Positions 8,271 through 16,497 of a DNA stretch of 64,000 nucleotides are shown here, one piece after another. Origin of the DNA: Streptomyces sp. NBC_00236 (lineage in GTDB: Bacteria > Actinomycetota > Actinomycetes > Streptomycetales > Streptomycetaceae); the NCBI RefSeq assembly GCF_036195045.1, contig NZ_CP108100.1, positions 8,060,001 through 8,124,000 of the forward strand. The letters run 5' to 3'. The notes beneath the pieces were generated by a model that saw only the letters and a list, made by a program, of their open reading frames with translations, did not search any database and was not told where the DNA came from. How positions within the stretch are numbered: the first letter of the stretch is position 1; every line of letters starts with the position of its first letter. A program made the translations under genes and the position numbers.

Positions 8271-9269
8271 TCAGGACGGCCGCACGGCCATGGCGTCCAG
8301 GGCCTGGAGCAGTTTGGGGAGCTCCGTCCCGCGCCCCACGGTCAGGATCTCCCCCGGCATCTCGTCGAGCAGCAGGAAGGCGATGTCGTCGGTCCTGGCG
8401 ACCATGGACCAGCCGGGTCCGTCGGCCCTGATCATCCGGGCGTCGCCCGGGGCGAAGGAGGAGCGGACGCGGCCGGGGGGCGGTGGTGTGTCGACATAGG
8501 AGTGCGCTTCGGCCAGAGCGCGCCGTACACCGGGATGTGTGCCGGACAGGGGTGCGTCGTCCGCAGGCGGTCCTGCCTCGGCATCGTCCTCTGGCCGGGG
8601 CTCTGCTCCGGCTTCTGCTCCGGCCTCCGGGGCGTCCTCGTCCGGGTTGCCCGCCTGGGGCTTGTCCGGGTCCCCTTCCGAGCCGTCCACCTGCGGCCCG
8701 TCCGGGTCCGAGGCGTCCGCGTGCGAACCCTCCTCCTCCCCGTCACCCGCCGGTGCGAAGGCGGTCTCGTCGTCGATCTGCTCCCGCCAGACCGCCCACT
8801 GGAGTGCTATCGCGTCCGCACCCAGCCGGCGCTGGGCGGGCCCCCACACGTCGGTGTCCGGCGGGCACAGCGGAACGAGGTCCTCCCCGTCCGCCTCCGG
8901 GTCCGGTTCCGGATCGTGCGGAGCGCTCACTCCGGGAGCGGCGACCGCCACGGCGAGCGGCCAGCCGGGGAGCGCGCAGACCACCGAGCGGTCGTCCGGC
9001 GACAGGTCGTACTCCATCCCGCAGTCCCACGACGCTATCGCCACGGCCACCAGGGACACGTCGTCGACGACCACCGTCCACCGGGCCCCGTCGCCGTCCT
9101 GGCCCAGGACGAGGCCGTAGCCCTCGGCATAGGGCTCCAGGTGCAGGGCCGCGCAGGCTGCCGGGTAGTCGTCGCCGAGAACGCTCGGAAACTGCGCAGG
9201 GGTCAGCAGGACCGCGGTCAGCACGTACAGGGCGTCGTCGTCGGCGACTGTGTTGTCCGTCCCGGCCAC
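8271..9269 (-). CDS. Conserved Streptomyces protein, unknown function
   Basis: 332-aa protein with two ordered ends and a low-complexity acidic middle. Residues 1-175 are globular (MAGTDNTVADDDALYVLTAVLLTP...), residues ~180-255 are D/E/P/A-rich, and the last ~75 residues (VRRALAEAHSYVDTP...GEILTVGRGTELPKLLQALDAM) form a second small domain. No signal peptide, membrane segment or catalytic motif is recognised. The upstream sequence after reverse complementation (GAGGAGGGTGCAGTGGCC) gives a good binding site. It is transcribed toward the MOSC gene. Confidence 0.65.
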   Translation of the reverse strand: MAGTDNTVADDDALYVLTAVLLTPAQFPSVLGDDYPAACAALHLEPYAEGYGLVLGQDGDGARWTVVVDDVSLVAVAIASWDCGMEYDLSPDDRSVVCALPGWPLAVAVAAPGVSAPHDPEPDPEADGEDLVPLCPPDTDVWGPAQRRLGADAIALQWAVWREQIDDETAFAPAGDGEEEGSHADASDPDGPQVDGSEGDPDKPQAGNPDEDAPEAGAEAGAEPRPEDDAEAGPPADDAPLSGTHPGVRRALAEAHSYVDTPPPPGRVRSSFAPGDARMIRADGPGWSMVARTDDIAFLLLDEMPGEILTVGRGTELPKLLQALDAMAVRPS

Positions 9270-9384
9270 TGCACCCTCCTCTTCCGTCGTGGTTGTCGTC
9301 GGCGCACCTTAACCAGTGGGTAACCCGCTCGTCGAGGCCCTGACAAGGCAGGACACAGGTTCCGACGGCGAACCGTACGGCGCC

Positions 9385-9693
9385 TCAGTCGTCCGCCAGG
9401 CCGAGCAGCGCACGCGCCACCGTCTCGGGCGACTCGTCGCGCTCACGGGCGAGGGCGATGACGGCCCGGCAGGCCAGTTCACCGACGCCGAACGAGAGCG
9501 CCTCCGGCGACACCCAGCCGCTCGCCTCGTCCATCCGGTCCTGGTCCTCCTCCACCGATGCGGCGACGAACGTGGCGGCCGCCTCGAAGAGGTTGTGCTG
9601 CCGGCGCTCCGGCGCCCGTGAGGGCGCCGCGGGCAGGCCGTCCTTGCGTCCCGGGGTCACGGCTCTGCGCAATATGCCGAACATGCTGGTCAT
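9385..9693 (-). CDS. Small conserved hypothetical protein
   Basis: 102-aa protein beginning MTSMFGILRRAVTPGRKD. The N-terminal 35 residues are basic and proline-rich. The rest is a predicted all-helical domain (NLFEAAATFVAASVEEDQDRMDEASGW...LACRAVIALARERDESPETVARALLGLADD). AAGGCGG lies upstream of the ATG. It diverges from the oxygenase gene at 9784. I do not recognise the family. Confidence 0.55.
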   Translation of the reverse strand: MTSMFGILRRAVTPGRKDGLPAAPSRAPERRQHNLFEAAATFVAASVEEDQDRMDEASGWVSPEALSFGVGELACRAVIALARERDESPETVARALLGLADD

Positions 9694-9783
9694 GGGGACC
9701 GCCTTCCGTTGACGCGTATGTACTCACCGTCCTGCCCCCGCACGTACGCTGGGACACTCGACCCGGACAAGGGAGACGGTGCG

Positions 9784-10686
9784 GTGAAGCGTTTCGACCG
9801 GCTGAAGGAAATCCAACGCCTCGATCCGGAGCGGGACTTCCTGGAGATCTACCGGATCACGGCGACGTACGAGTTCCCCTGGGACATCACCCGCGCCCTC
9901 GAACTGGCGCTGTACCGCACGTATGCGGTCCCCAGCATCGGGCGGCTCCTCGCGGAGACAGCGGAACTGACGGACCGTTCGCAGAAGCGCTACGACGATA
10001 CGGCGCTGCTCCTGGACACGGTTGTCGAGCACGGCTTCGACAGCGAACAGGGACGCACGGCCATCCGCCGGATCAACCGGATGCACAACAGCTTCGACAT
10101 CGGCAACGACGACATGCGCTACGTGCTGTGCACCTTCGTCGTCACCCCGAAGCGGTGGCTCGACGCGTACGGCTGGCGCCGGCTGTGCGACCACGAACTG
10201 CGGGCATGTGCGGCCTACTACCGGACCCTGGGCGCCCATATGGGGATCAAGGACCTGCCGCAGACCTACGAGGACTTCGAGCACACCCTCGACACCTACG
10301 AGGAGGCTCACTTCGGCTGGGACGAAGGGGCGCGTTCGGTGTCGGACGCGACACTGGAGCTCATGGCCTCGTGGTATCCGCGCCCCCTGGCGCCGCTCGT
10401 GCGCGGCGCGAGCCTCGCCCTCCTGGACGACTCGCTGCTGCGGGCATTCCGCTACCGACGGCCGAGCGCCGCGGCCCGCTCACTCACCCGCGGTGCCCTG
10501 CGCCTGAGAGCCCGTGCGGTCCGTCTGCTGCCGCCCCGCGTCAAGCCGCACTACGCCCGGCAGAACCCGGAGATCAAGGGATACCCGGACGGGTACGAGG
10601 TCGCCGCGCTCGGCACCTTCCCCACACCGGGCATCGGCGGCTGCCCGGTCCCGCACGTTCGACGCCCGGACGCCCGGGCCGGCTGA
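9784..10686 (+). CDS. MpaB-family oxygenase-like protein (DUF2236)
   Basis: 300-aa protein that reads as the MpaB / rubber-oxygenase-related (DUF2236) haem oxygenase superfamily. The core segment TAIRRINRMHNSFDIGNDDMRYVLCTFVVTPKRWLDAYGWR (residues ~93-135) carries the conserved R...H and D/R cluster expected near haem. It is preceded by the helix RYDDTALLLDTVVEHG. GTG 9784 is chosen because GGGAG lies 8 nt upstream; the longer in-frame start at 9709 would overlap the neighbouring promoter region. Members oxidise hydrophobic substrates, but this one's substrate cannot be inferred. It converges with the methyltransferase gene, leaving 20 bp between them. Confidence 0.65.
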   Translation: MKRFDRLKEIQRLDPERDFLEIYRITATYEFPWDITRALELALYRTYAVPSIGRLLAETAELTDRSQKRYDDTALLLDTVVEHGFDSEQGRTAIRRINRMHNSFDIGNDDMRYVLCTFVVTPKRWLDAYGWRRLCDHELRACAAYYRTLGAHMGIKDLPQTYEDFEHTLDTYEEAHFGWDEGARSVSDATLELMASWYPRPLAPLVRGASLALLDDSLLRAFRYRRPSAAARSLTRGALRLRARAVRLLPPRVKPHYARQNPEIKGYPDGYEVAALGTFPTPGIGGCPVPHVRRPDARAG

Positions 10687-10706
10687 CTCAGGGGGCTGCC
10701 GCCCCT

Positions 10707-11306
10707 TCATCCGGTCCGTTCGGCCAGGGCGAGGAACCGGCTCTCCTCGTCGACGTACGAAGCCAGTCGCCAGCCCGAACGGGTCAGCAGAGGGCCGAGG
10801 TTCGGTGCGGCCCGCAGATCGCCGTCCGTGAGCTGCCGGCCGTGCCGCGCGGCCAGCGCCGCCCGCCCGATGGGGTGGAACAGCGCCAGCAGTCCGCCCG
10901 GCCGGACCACCCGGGCCAACTCGGCCAGGCCGGGCCCCGGCCGGGACAGGTGCGAGACCAGTCCGGCGGCGAACACCGCGTCCAGGGACCGGGCCCGCAA
11001 CGGCAGGCGCGCGGCATCGGCCCGGATCAGCAGCCCGCTGCCACCGCGTCCGGCACGCACAGCCGACTTCAGCATCGCCGCGGTGAGGTCCGCGCCCAGC
11101 ACGGTGCCCTCGGGCCCGACCGCCGCCCGCAGGGCCGACATCGCCCGCCCCGTACCGCACCCCGCGTCGAGAACGGCATCGCCGGGGCGGAGTCCCAGCT
11201 CGGCGATCGCGGTGGCGAAGGCCGGGCCGTCGTCCGGGAAGCGCGTGTCCCAGTCCGCGGCGCGAGCGGTGAAGAACTCCTGGACGTGTGTGTGGTCATC
11301 GGCCAT
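10707..11306 (-). CDS. Class I SAM-dependent methyltransferase
   Basis: 199-aa methyltransferase of the UbiE/Methyltransf_11 type. Motif I is VLDAGCGTGRAM near residue 45, followed by the acidic loop LGADLTAAML (motif II), DAARLPLRARSLDAVFAAGLVSHL (motif III region) and LARVVRPGGLLALFHP (post-motif). The fold is complete but minimal, with no extra substrate domain. The substrate is unknown; small-molecule targets are common for such short enzymes. Confidence 0.85.
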   Translation of the reverse strand: MADDHTHVQEFFTARAADWDTRFPDDGPAFATAIAELGLRPGDAVLDAGCGTGRAMSALRAAVGPEGTVLGADLTAAMLKSAVRAGRGGSGLLIRADAARLPLRARSLDAVFAAGLVSHLSRPGPGLAELARVVRPGGLLALFHPIGRAALAARHGRQLTDGDLRAAPNLGPLLTRSGWRLASYVDEESRFLALAERTG

Positions 11307-11465
11307 ACGGACATGATCGCGCAGGCACTGCCCGAACGAAACGTCGTGAATCGATGCGCATGTTCGAGCACGCTGCGATCGTCGGGGAACATCTCTCTGT
11401 CATATTTCGGCAGCTTTCGAATGCGCCCGGGGCGCGCGCCCCGGCGCGACTAGCGTCCCCGAGTC

Positions 11466-12326
11466 ATGGGACACCTGGACCACGCCACCTTCGGCTGGCT
11501 GACACCTCTGCTGTCGTACGCGATGGCCTGCATCGGCGCCGCACTCGGTCTGAGCTGCACCGTACGCGCGCTCGACACGACCGGGCGCTCGCGCCGCAAC
11601 TGGCTGATCACAGCCGCGTCGGCCATCGGCTCGGGCATCTGGACCATGCACTTCGTCGCGATGCTCGGCTTCGGCGTGTACGGCACCGACATCCGCTACA
11701 ACGTGACGCTGACCTTCCTCAGCCTGCTCGGCGCCATGGTGGTGGTCGGGGGCGGGGTCTTCGCCGTCGGCTACAGCCGCGACCGGACGCGGGCGCTGCT
11801 GCTCGGCGGGGTCGCCACCGGGCTCGGCGTCGCCAGCATGCACTACCTCGGCATGGCGGCACTCCGACTGCACGGCTCCATCCACTACGACCCGCTCAAG
11901 GTCGTCCTCTCCGTCGTCATCGCGGTCATCGCCGCGACGGCCGCGCTGTGGGCCGCGCTCAACATCAGGTCGACGCGCGCCGTGGCCCTCGCCTCCCTCG
12001 TCATGGGCGCGGCCGTCAGCAGCATGCACTACACCGGGATGCTGGCCGTGACCGTGCAGGTGACGCCTTCGGGAGCCGCGCTGCACGGGGCCACCGCGAT
12101 GCAGTTCATCTTCCCCCTCGCCGTCGGACTGGGCTCCTACCTCTTCCTCACGTCGGCGTTCGTGGCCCTGTCCCCGACCGCGCCGGAACGAGCCGCGTAC
12201 ACCCACGCCGAGCACGCACAGGCCCCCTCCGAGGCGGCCGCCACGGCCACGGCCGCCCGCGGTCCGGACCTCAGGTCCCGGCGTGCCGCCCGCAGCCCCG
12301 ACGCGCCACCCGTCGGCATCCGTTGA
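11466..12326 (+). CDS. MHYT-domain integral membrane sensor
   Basis: 286-aa membrane protein with seven predicted spans in the first ~230 residues. It carries the three MHYT signatures of this family: WTMHFVAMLG near residue 59, ASMHYLGMAA near 122 and SSMHYTGMLA near 183. In other bacteria the H/M residues are proposed to bind copper and sense O2, CO or NO. The last ~60 residues are a soluble Ala/Pro/Arg-rich tail with no output domain (no GGDEF, EAL or kinase). It lies 59 bp upstream of the conservon kinase gene on the same strand and may supply it with a membrane signal (inference). Confidence 0.88.
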   Translation: MGHLDHATFGWLTPLLSYAMACIGAALGLSCTVRALDTTGRSRRNWLITAASAIGSGIWTMHFVAMLGFGVYGTDIRYNVTLTFLSLLGAMVVVGGGVFAVGYSRDRTRALLLGGVATGLGVASMHYLGMAALRLHGSIHYDPLKVVLSVVIAVIAATAALWAALNIRSTRAVALASLVMGAAVSSMHYTGMLAVTVQVTPSGAALHGATAMQFIFPLAVGLGSYLFLTSAFVALSPTAPERAAYTHAEHAQAPSEAAATATAARGPDLRSRRAARSPDAPPVGIR

Positions 12327-12385
12327 CGCGCGGCCCCGTCCGCCGCAGCACCATCCACCCAGCTCCGACCCGGAACGAGGAGGCC

Positions 12386-15007
12386 ATGCGCCCACCCCGC
12401 ACGACCCCGGACCCCGGTGCCTCCGCCGCCCGGCCCGCCACCCCGCCCACGCCTCCTGCCCGAGGCCGCCGCGCGCACGCGGGACCGCCCGCCGACGAGA
12501 GCGCCGAGCGCGACAGTCCGCCGGCCGAGTACGGCATATCCGCCCCACGCGGACGCCGGGCGCTGCGTCCCAGGACCGTGCGCGCGAAGATCATCTCGCT
12601 GCTCATGCTGCCCGTCGTCTCGCTGCTGGCCCTTTGGGGCTTCGCCACCGTGTCGACCGCCCAGGACGTGGCACGGCTGCGCCAGTTGCAGCGTGTCGAC
12701 GAAGAGGTCAGAGCGCCCGTCGCGGCGGCGGTCTCGGCCCTCCAGAGCGAACGCCGGGCGGCCATGCTCCAGTCCGCCGACCCCGGCACCGCACACGCCG
12801 CCGCCCTGAAGGAACGGGCCGGGCGCACCGACACCGCCCTCGACGCGCTGCGGCTCGGCGACGGTCACACCGTCGCCGACACCGGCAACCTCCCCGGGGG
12901 CCTGGCCGGCCGGCTCGACCGCTTCCTCGGCCTCGCCCAGGACCTGCGGACGGACGACGGAAGCCGTGCGAGCGCCGATGGCGGCGAAGACGCCGTGTAC
13001 GACCGCTACACCTCGGCGGTCAGCGCAGCCTTCGCCGTGTCCGGAGCCCTCACCGGCATCCAGGACGACTCCCTCGGCTCCGACGCCCGCGTCCTGCTCG
13101 AACTCGCCCGCGCCGACGAGATGCTGGCCCGCGAGGACGCCCTGCTGGCCACCGCCGCACGCGTCGGCACCCTGAAGGACCGCCCGCTGCGGCTGTTCAC
13201 CGGCGCGGTCGACACCCGGCGCAGCCTCACCGAGTCCGCCGGCGCCGACCTGCCCGCCACCGAACGCACCGCCTGGCGGAAGTTCACCGCGCTGCCCGCC
13301 TACCGCTCCGTCCGGACAGCAGAAGACAAGGTGCTCACGGCGCCGGCCGGCCGCGAGGCCGCGCGGGCCGTGCCCGCCACGGACTGGCAGCGCGCCGCCG
13401 ACGAAGTCCGTGGTGAACTGCGCAGCATCACCTCAGGCGCCGGAGACCGCGCCGCCGACCGTGCCGACCCCCTCGCTCATGGACTGCTCAGCCCGTCCGG
13501 CGCCGCGGTGATCTTCGGCTGCGTCGCCGTCGCCGCCTCCCTGGTGATCTCCGTGCGCATCGGGCGCGGGCTCGTCGTGGAGCTGGTCAGCCTGCGCAAC
13601 AGCGCCCTGGAGATCGCCCGGCGCAAACTGCCCCTGGCCATGCAACGGCTGCGCGCGGGCGAAGAGCTCGACATCCGGGCCGAGGCCCCGCCGGGACTCG
13701 CCTCCCAGGACGAGATCGGCCAGGTCGGCGAGGCTCTCGGTACGGTCCACCGGGCCGCCCTCAGCGCCGCCGTCGAGCGCGCCGAGCTCGCGGACGGGAT
13801 CTCCGGCGTCTTCGTCAACCTCGCCCGGCGCAGCCAGGTACTGGTCCACCGCCAGCTCAACCTCCTGGACAGCATGGAGCGCCGGGCCGACGACCCCGAG
13901 GAGCTGAGCGACCTCTTCCGCCTCGACCACCTCACCACCCGGATGCGCCGGCACGCCGAGAGCCTGATCATCCTGTCCGGCGCCGCGCCCGGCCGGGCCT
14001 GGCGCATGCCGGTGTCCCTGACCAACGTCGTGCGCGCAGCCGTCTCCGAGATCGAGGACTACGCCCGGGTGGAGGTCAGCAGGCTGCCCGATGCCGCGGT
14101 GAAGGGCACGGCCGTCGCCGACCTCACCCACCTCCTCGCCGAACTGGTCGAGAACGCCGCACAGTTCTCACCCCCGCACACCAAGGTGCGCATCACCGGT
14201 GAACCCGTGGGCAACGGCTACGCACTGGAGATCGAGGACCGCGGCCTCGGCATGGGAGCCGAACTGCTGGGCGAGGCCAATCGCCGCATCGAGCAGGCGG
14301 AGGCCCTCGATCTGTTCGACAGCGACCGGCTCGGCCTGTTCGTCGTCAGCCGGCTCGCCGTACGGCACCGGATCAAGGTCCAGCTGCGCACCTCCCCGTA
14401 CGGCGGCACCACGGCGGTCGTCCTGCTGCCGACGGCGCTGCTGCAGACCGCACTGCCGCCGGCCGAGGAGCAGGCGGCGCCGCAGAAGGCGTCCGTCGAA
14501 CGCCGCGACGAACACGAACGCACGACCTTCGGGCCGGGTCCCCGCGCCGTCCGGCCTCAGGGCACCGCCTTCCCCGCACCCGTACCGGTCCCGGCGCTGG
14601 AGTCCCGCGTCGCCGGCCCCACCGCCCAGGTGACCTCGCTCCGTCCCCGTCGTCCGGAGGCCAAGGACGAGGCCGGGCCGGCACCGCGGACGCCTGCCGG
14701 AGACAAGGACACGACCGGGCCGGCGCCGCGGACGCCTGCCGAAGGCAACGACGACGGGACCCTGCCCCGCCGGGTGCGGCAGGCAAGCCTCGTACCCCAG
14801 CTCCGTGAGGAACCGCGGCCCGAACCGCCCCGGACCGGCGGACCGGACGAGGAGAGGGCCGCGCACCGCACCCCCGAACAGGCCAGGGACCGGATGACCG
14901 CCTACCGGGCCGGGTGGGTACGCGGCGGCGGCGCCGCCCCGGCATCCCCGGCGGCACCCCCCGGCACCACCGAACCCCGCCCGCCAAGCGAAGGAGACCG
15001 CGCATGA
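12386..15007 (+). CDS. cvnA: Conservon sensor histidine kinase with NIT domain (CvnA-like)
   Basis: 873-aa membrane kinase. After a proline-rich cytoplasmic leader, TM1 lies near residues 69-90. An extracytoplasmic nitrate/nitrite-sensing (NIT) type region follows (SALQSERRAAMLQSADPGT near 125), then TM2 near 371-390 and a HAMP-like linker. The ATPase domain has N box ELVENAAQFSPP near 585, G1 box EDRGLGMG near 617 and a G2/G3 region SDRLGLFVVSRLA. There is no classical phospho-acceptor H box, as is normal for CvnA proteins. The last ~180 residues are disordered. GGAGG precedes ATG 12386. The stop overlaps the next gene's start (ATGA), showing translational coupling with cvnB. Confidence 0.92.
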   Translation: MRPPRTTPDPGASAARPATPPTPPARGRRAHAGPPADESAERDSPPAEYGISAPRGRRALRPRTVRAKIISLLMLPVVSLLALWGFATVSTAQDVARLRQLQRVDEEVRAPVAAAVSALQSERRAAMLQSADPGTAHAAALKERAGRTDTALDALRLGDGHTVADTGNLPGGLAGRLDRFLGLAQDLRTDDGSRASADGGEDAVYDRYTSAVSAAFAVSGALTGIQDDSLGSDARVLLELARADEMLAREDALLATAARVGTLKDRPLRLFTGAVDTRRSLTESAGADLPATERTAWRKFTALPAYRSVRTAEDKVLTAPAGREAARAVPATDWQRAADEVRGELRSITSGAGDRAADRADPLAHGLLSPSGAAVIFGCVAVAASLVISVRIGRGLVVELVSLRNSALEIARRKLPLAMQRLRAGEELDIRAEAPPGLASQDEIGQVGEALGTVHRAALSAAVERAELADGISGVFVNLARRSQVLVHRQLNLLDSMERRADDPEELSDLFRLDHLTTRMRRHAESLIILSGAAPGRAWRMPVSLTNVVRAAVSEIEDYARVEVSRLPDAAVKGTAVADLTHLLAELVENAAQFSPPHTKVRITGEPVGNGYALEIEDRGLGMGAELLGEANRRIEQAEALDLFDSDRLGLFVVSRLAVRHRIKVQLRTSPYGGTTAVVLLPTALLQTALPPAEEQAAPQKASVERRDEHERTTFGPGPRAVRPQGTAFPAPVPVPALESRVAGPTAQVTSLRPRRPEAKDEAGPAPRTPAGDKDTTGPAPRTPAEGNDDGTLPRRVRQASLVPQLREEPRPEPPRTGGPDEERAAHRTPEQARDRMTAYRAGWVRGGGAAPASPAAPPGTTEPRPPSEGDRA

Positions 15008-15441
15008 TCGCGAACGAGAGGACCGGGGTGCCCCGCCGATCCGGTGAACTCGACTGGCTGCTGGACGATCTGGTGACCCGCGTGGGCGAGGTCCGGCACG
15101 CGGTCGTTCTCTCGGGGGACGGACTCGCGGTCGGGGCGTCGAGTGCGCTGAGCCGCGAGGACGCCGAGCACCTGGCCGCGGTCGCCTCCGGGTTCCACAG
15201 CCTCGCCAAGGGCGCCGGAAGGCACTTCCGGGCGGGCAGCGTGCGCCAGACGATGGTCGAGATGGATGAGGGTTTCCTCTTCGTCGCCGCTGCGGGCGAG
15301 GGGTCGTGCCTCGCCGTGCTCAGTACGGCGTTCGCCGACATCGGCCTGGTCGCCTACGAGATGGCCCGCCTCGTCAAACGGGTCGGTGAGCACCTGCGTA
15401 CCCCGGCACGCTTCGCCGAGCATCCGTCGGCAGCCGGCTGA
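15004..15441 (+). CDS. cvnB: Roadblock/LC7 conservon protein (CvnB-like)
   Basis: 145-aa Roadblock/LC7 domain, the MglB-like partner that regulates small GTPases. The conserved block LDWLLDDLVTRVGEVRHAVVLSGDGLAVGASSALSREDAEHLAAV occupies the N-terminal half. It overlaps the cvnA stop by 4 nt and precedes cvnC by 15-21 nt, so it is the second gene of a coupled trio. The usual fourth member, the CvnD GTPase, is not next door. A close paralogue lies at 25245. Confidence 0.93.
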   Translation: MIANERTGVPRRSGELDWLLDDLVTRVGEVRHAVVLSGDGLAVGASSALSREDAEHLAAVASGFHSLAKGAGRHFRAGSVRQTMVEMDEGFLFVAAAGEGSCLAVLSTAFADIGLVAYEMARLVKRVGEHLRTPARFAEHPSAAG

Positions 15442-15462
15442 GGGGCGGGGAGAGCAGTGTCC

Positions 15463-15885
15463 ATGACCGACGGAGGACCCCAGGCCCCCGACCCGTACGA
15501 ACTGCCGGGCAGCCAGTGGTACGACGCCGACGCGGGACCCCTCGTCCGTCCGTACGCCATGACCGGCGGGCGGACCGAGCCGGGCCCGGGCGGCGCGCGC
15601 TTCGACCTGATCGCGCTCGTCACCCTGGACGACACCGTGACCGGGAGCTCCGAGGACGCGCTGCTCGGGCCGGAGCACCGGACGCTGCTGACCCTGTGCC
15701 AGACCGAGACGCAGTCGGTCGCCGAACTCTCCGCCGACGCCGACCTGCCCGTCGGCGTGGTGCGCGTGCTGCTCGGCGACCTGCTCGAATCGGGGTACGT
15801 CACGGTCAGCCGCCCGGTGCCGCCCGCGCAGCTGCCCGATGAACGGATCCTCCGCGAGGTGATCAACGGCCTGCGCGCACTCTGA
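15463..15885 (+). CDS. cvnC: DUF742 conservon protein (CvnC-like)
   Basis: 140-aa DUF742 protein. It has an N-terminal PLVRPYAMTGGRTEP motif, the signature of CvnC, and a C-terminal winged-helix-like part (LLTLCQTETQSVAELSADADLPVGVVRVLLGDLLESGYVTV). ATG 15463 is favoured because GGGGAG ends 10 nt upstream; a GTG at 15457 is an alternative only 4 nt from it. It normally couples the roadblock protein to a GTPase, which is missing directly downstream, where a convergent MarR gene starts 24 bp later. Confidence 0.9.
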   Translation: MTDGGPQAPDPYELPGSQWYDADAGPLVRPYAMTGGRTEPGPGGARFDLIALVTLDDTVTGSSEDALLGPEHRTLLTLCQTETQSVAELSADADLPVGVVRVLLGDLLESGYVTVSRPVPPAQLPDERILREVINGLRAL

Positions 15886-15908
15886 GAACCGGCTGCCGCA
15901 CCGCACCG

Positions 15909-16418
15909 CTACGACGTGCTCCCGCTTCCCCTCAGGTGCGTGAGCTCGTCGTTCATGGCCTCCAGGAAGCGCACGACGACGTGGAGTCCGTCCTCGTCGA
16001 ACTGGCGCCGGGCCGCATCGGTGGCGGTCGCCAGCGGGCTGAAGAAGTCGCGGGCGACCAGTTTCGCCGCCGGCGCGTAGTGCAGACGAACCACCCGCCG
16101 GTCGCCGCCGTCCCGGACGCGGTGAATGTGACCCGCGCGTTCCAGCCGGTCCAGACACGCCGTCACCGCACCCGAGGTGAGGTCCAGCTGCTCACGCAGC
16201 CTCCCGGGGGTCATGGCCGAGCCGTCCTCGCCGTGCTCGGCGTCGAGGACGGCGATGAGTGCCTGCACATCCGTCGGATGCAGCCCCTGGGCCTGGGCGA
16301 ACTCATGGGTGATGCGATTGAACTCGCTCGTCATTCGGCGCAGCAGCACAGCGAACGACTGGAGCCCCGTGGGGCCGTCGCTCATGCCTCTGTCCGGGCC
16401 TCCGTCTGCTGTACGCAT
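15909..16418 (-). CDS. MarR-family transcriptional regulator
   Basis: 169-aa winged-helix regulator. The recognition region is MTPGRLREQLDLTSGAVTACLDRLERAGHIHRVRDGGDRRVVRLHY (residues ~70-115), with the DxRR wing typical of MarR. Dimerisation helices lie at both ends. It diverges from an MMPL exporter gene, with an operator-like inverted repeat between them, a standard arrangement for an export pump and its repressor. The start may be 16418 or the ATG at 16385 (MSDGPTGLQSF), which has AGAGG close upstream. Confidence 0.88.
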   Translation of the reverse strand: MRTADGGPDRGMSDGPTGLQSFAVLLRRMTSEFNRITHEFAQAQGLHPTDVQALIAVLDAEHGEDGSAMTPGRLREQLDLTSGAVTACLDRLERAGHIHRVRDGGDRRVVRLHYAPAAKLVARDFFSPLATATDAARRQFDEDGLHVVVRFLEAMNDELTHLRGSGSTS

Positions 16419-16431
16419 GCCCCTACAGTAA

Positions 16432-16452
16432 TATCTCTCACTGATTGAGATA
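16432..16452. promoter_or_regulatory. Operator-like inverted repeat, marR/MMPL
   Basis: TATCTC (16432-16437) and GAGATA (16447-16452) form an interrupted palindrome, with an inner pair TCTCA/TGAGA around CTGAT. It is AT-rich against a GC-rich background, lies between the divergent genes and has MarR-site dimensions. A second half-like AGAGATA follows at 16463-16469. Confidence 0.6.
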
Positions 16453-16497
16453 ATGAATGTCCGAGAGATATCGCGTGCATCGACTCATGGGGAAGCA

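Noticed and set aside
11288..12385. In-frame extension upstream of the conservon kinase
   Set aside because: Overlaps the whole MHYT gene in another frame and is arginine-rich; GGAGG before ATG 12386 marks the true start.
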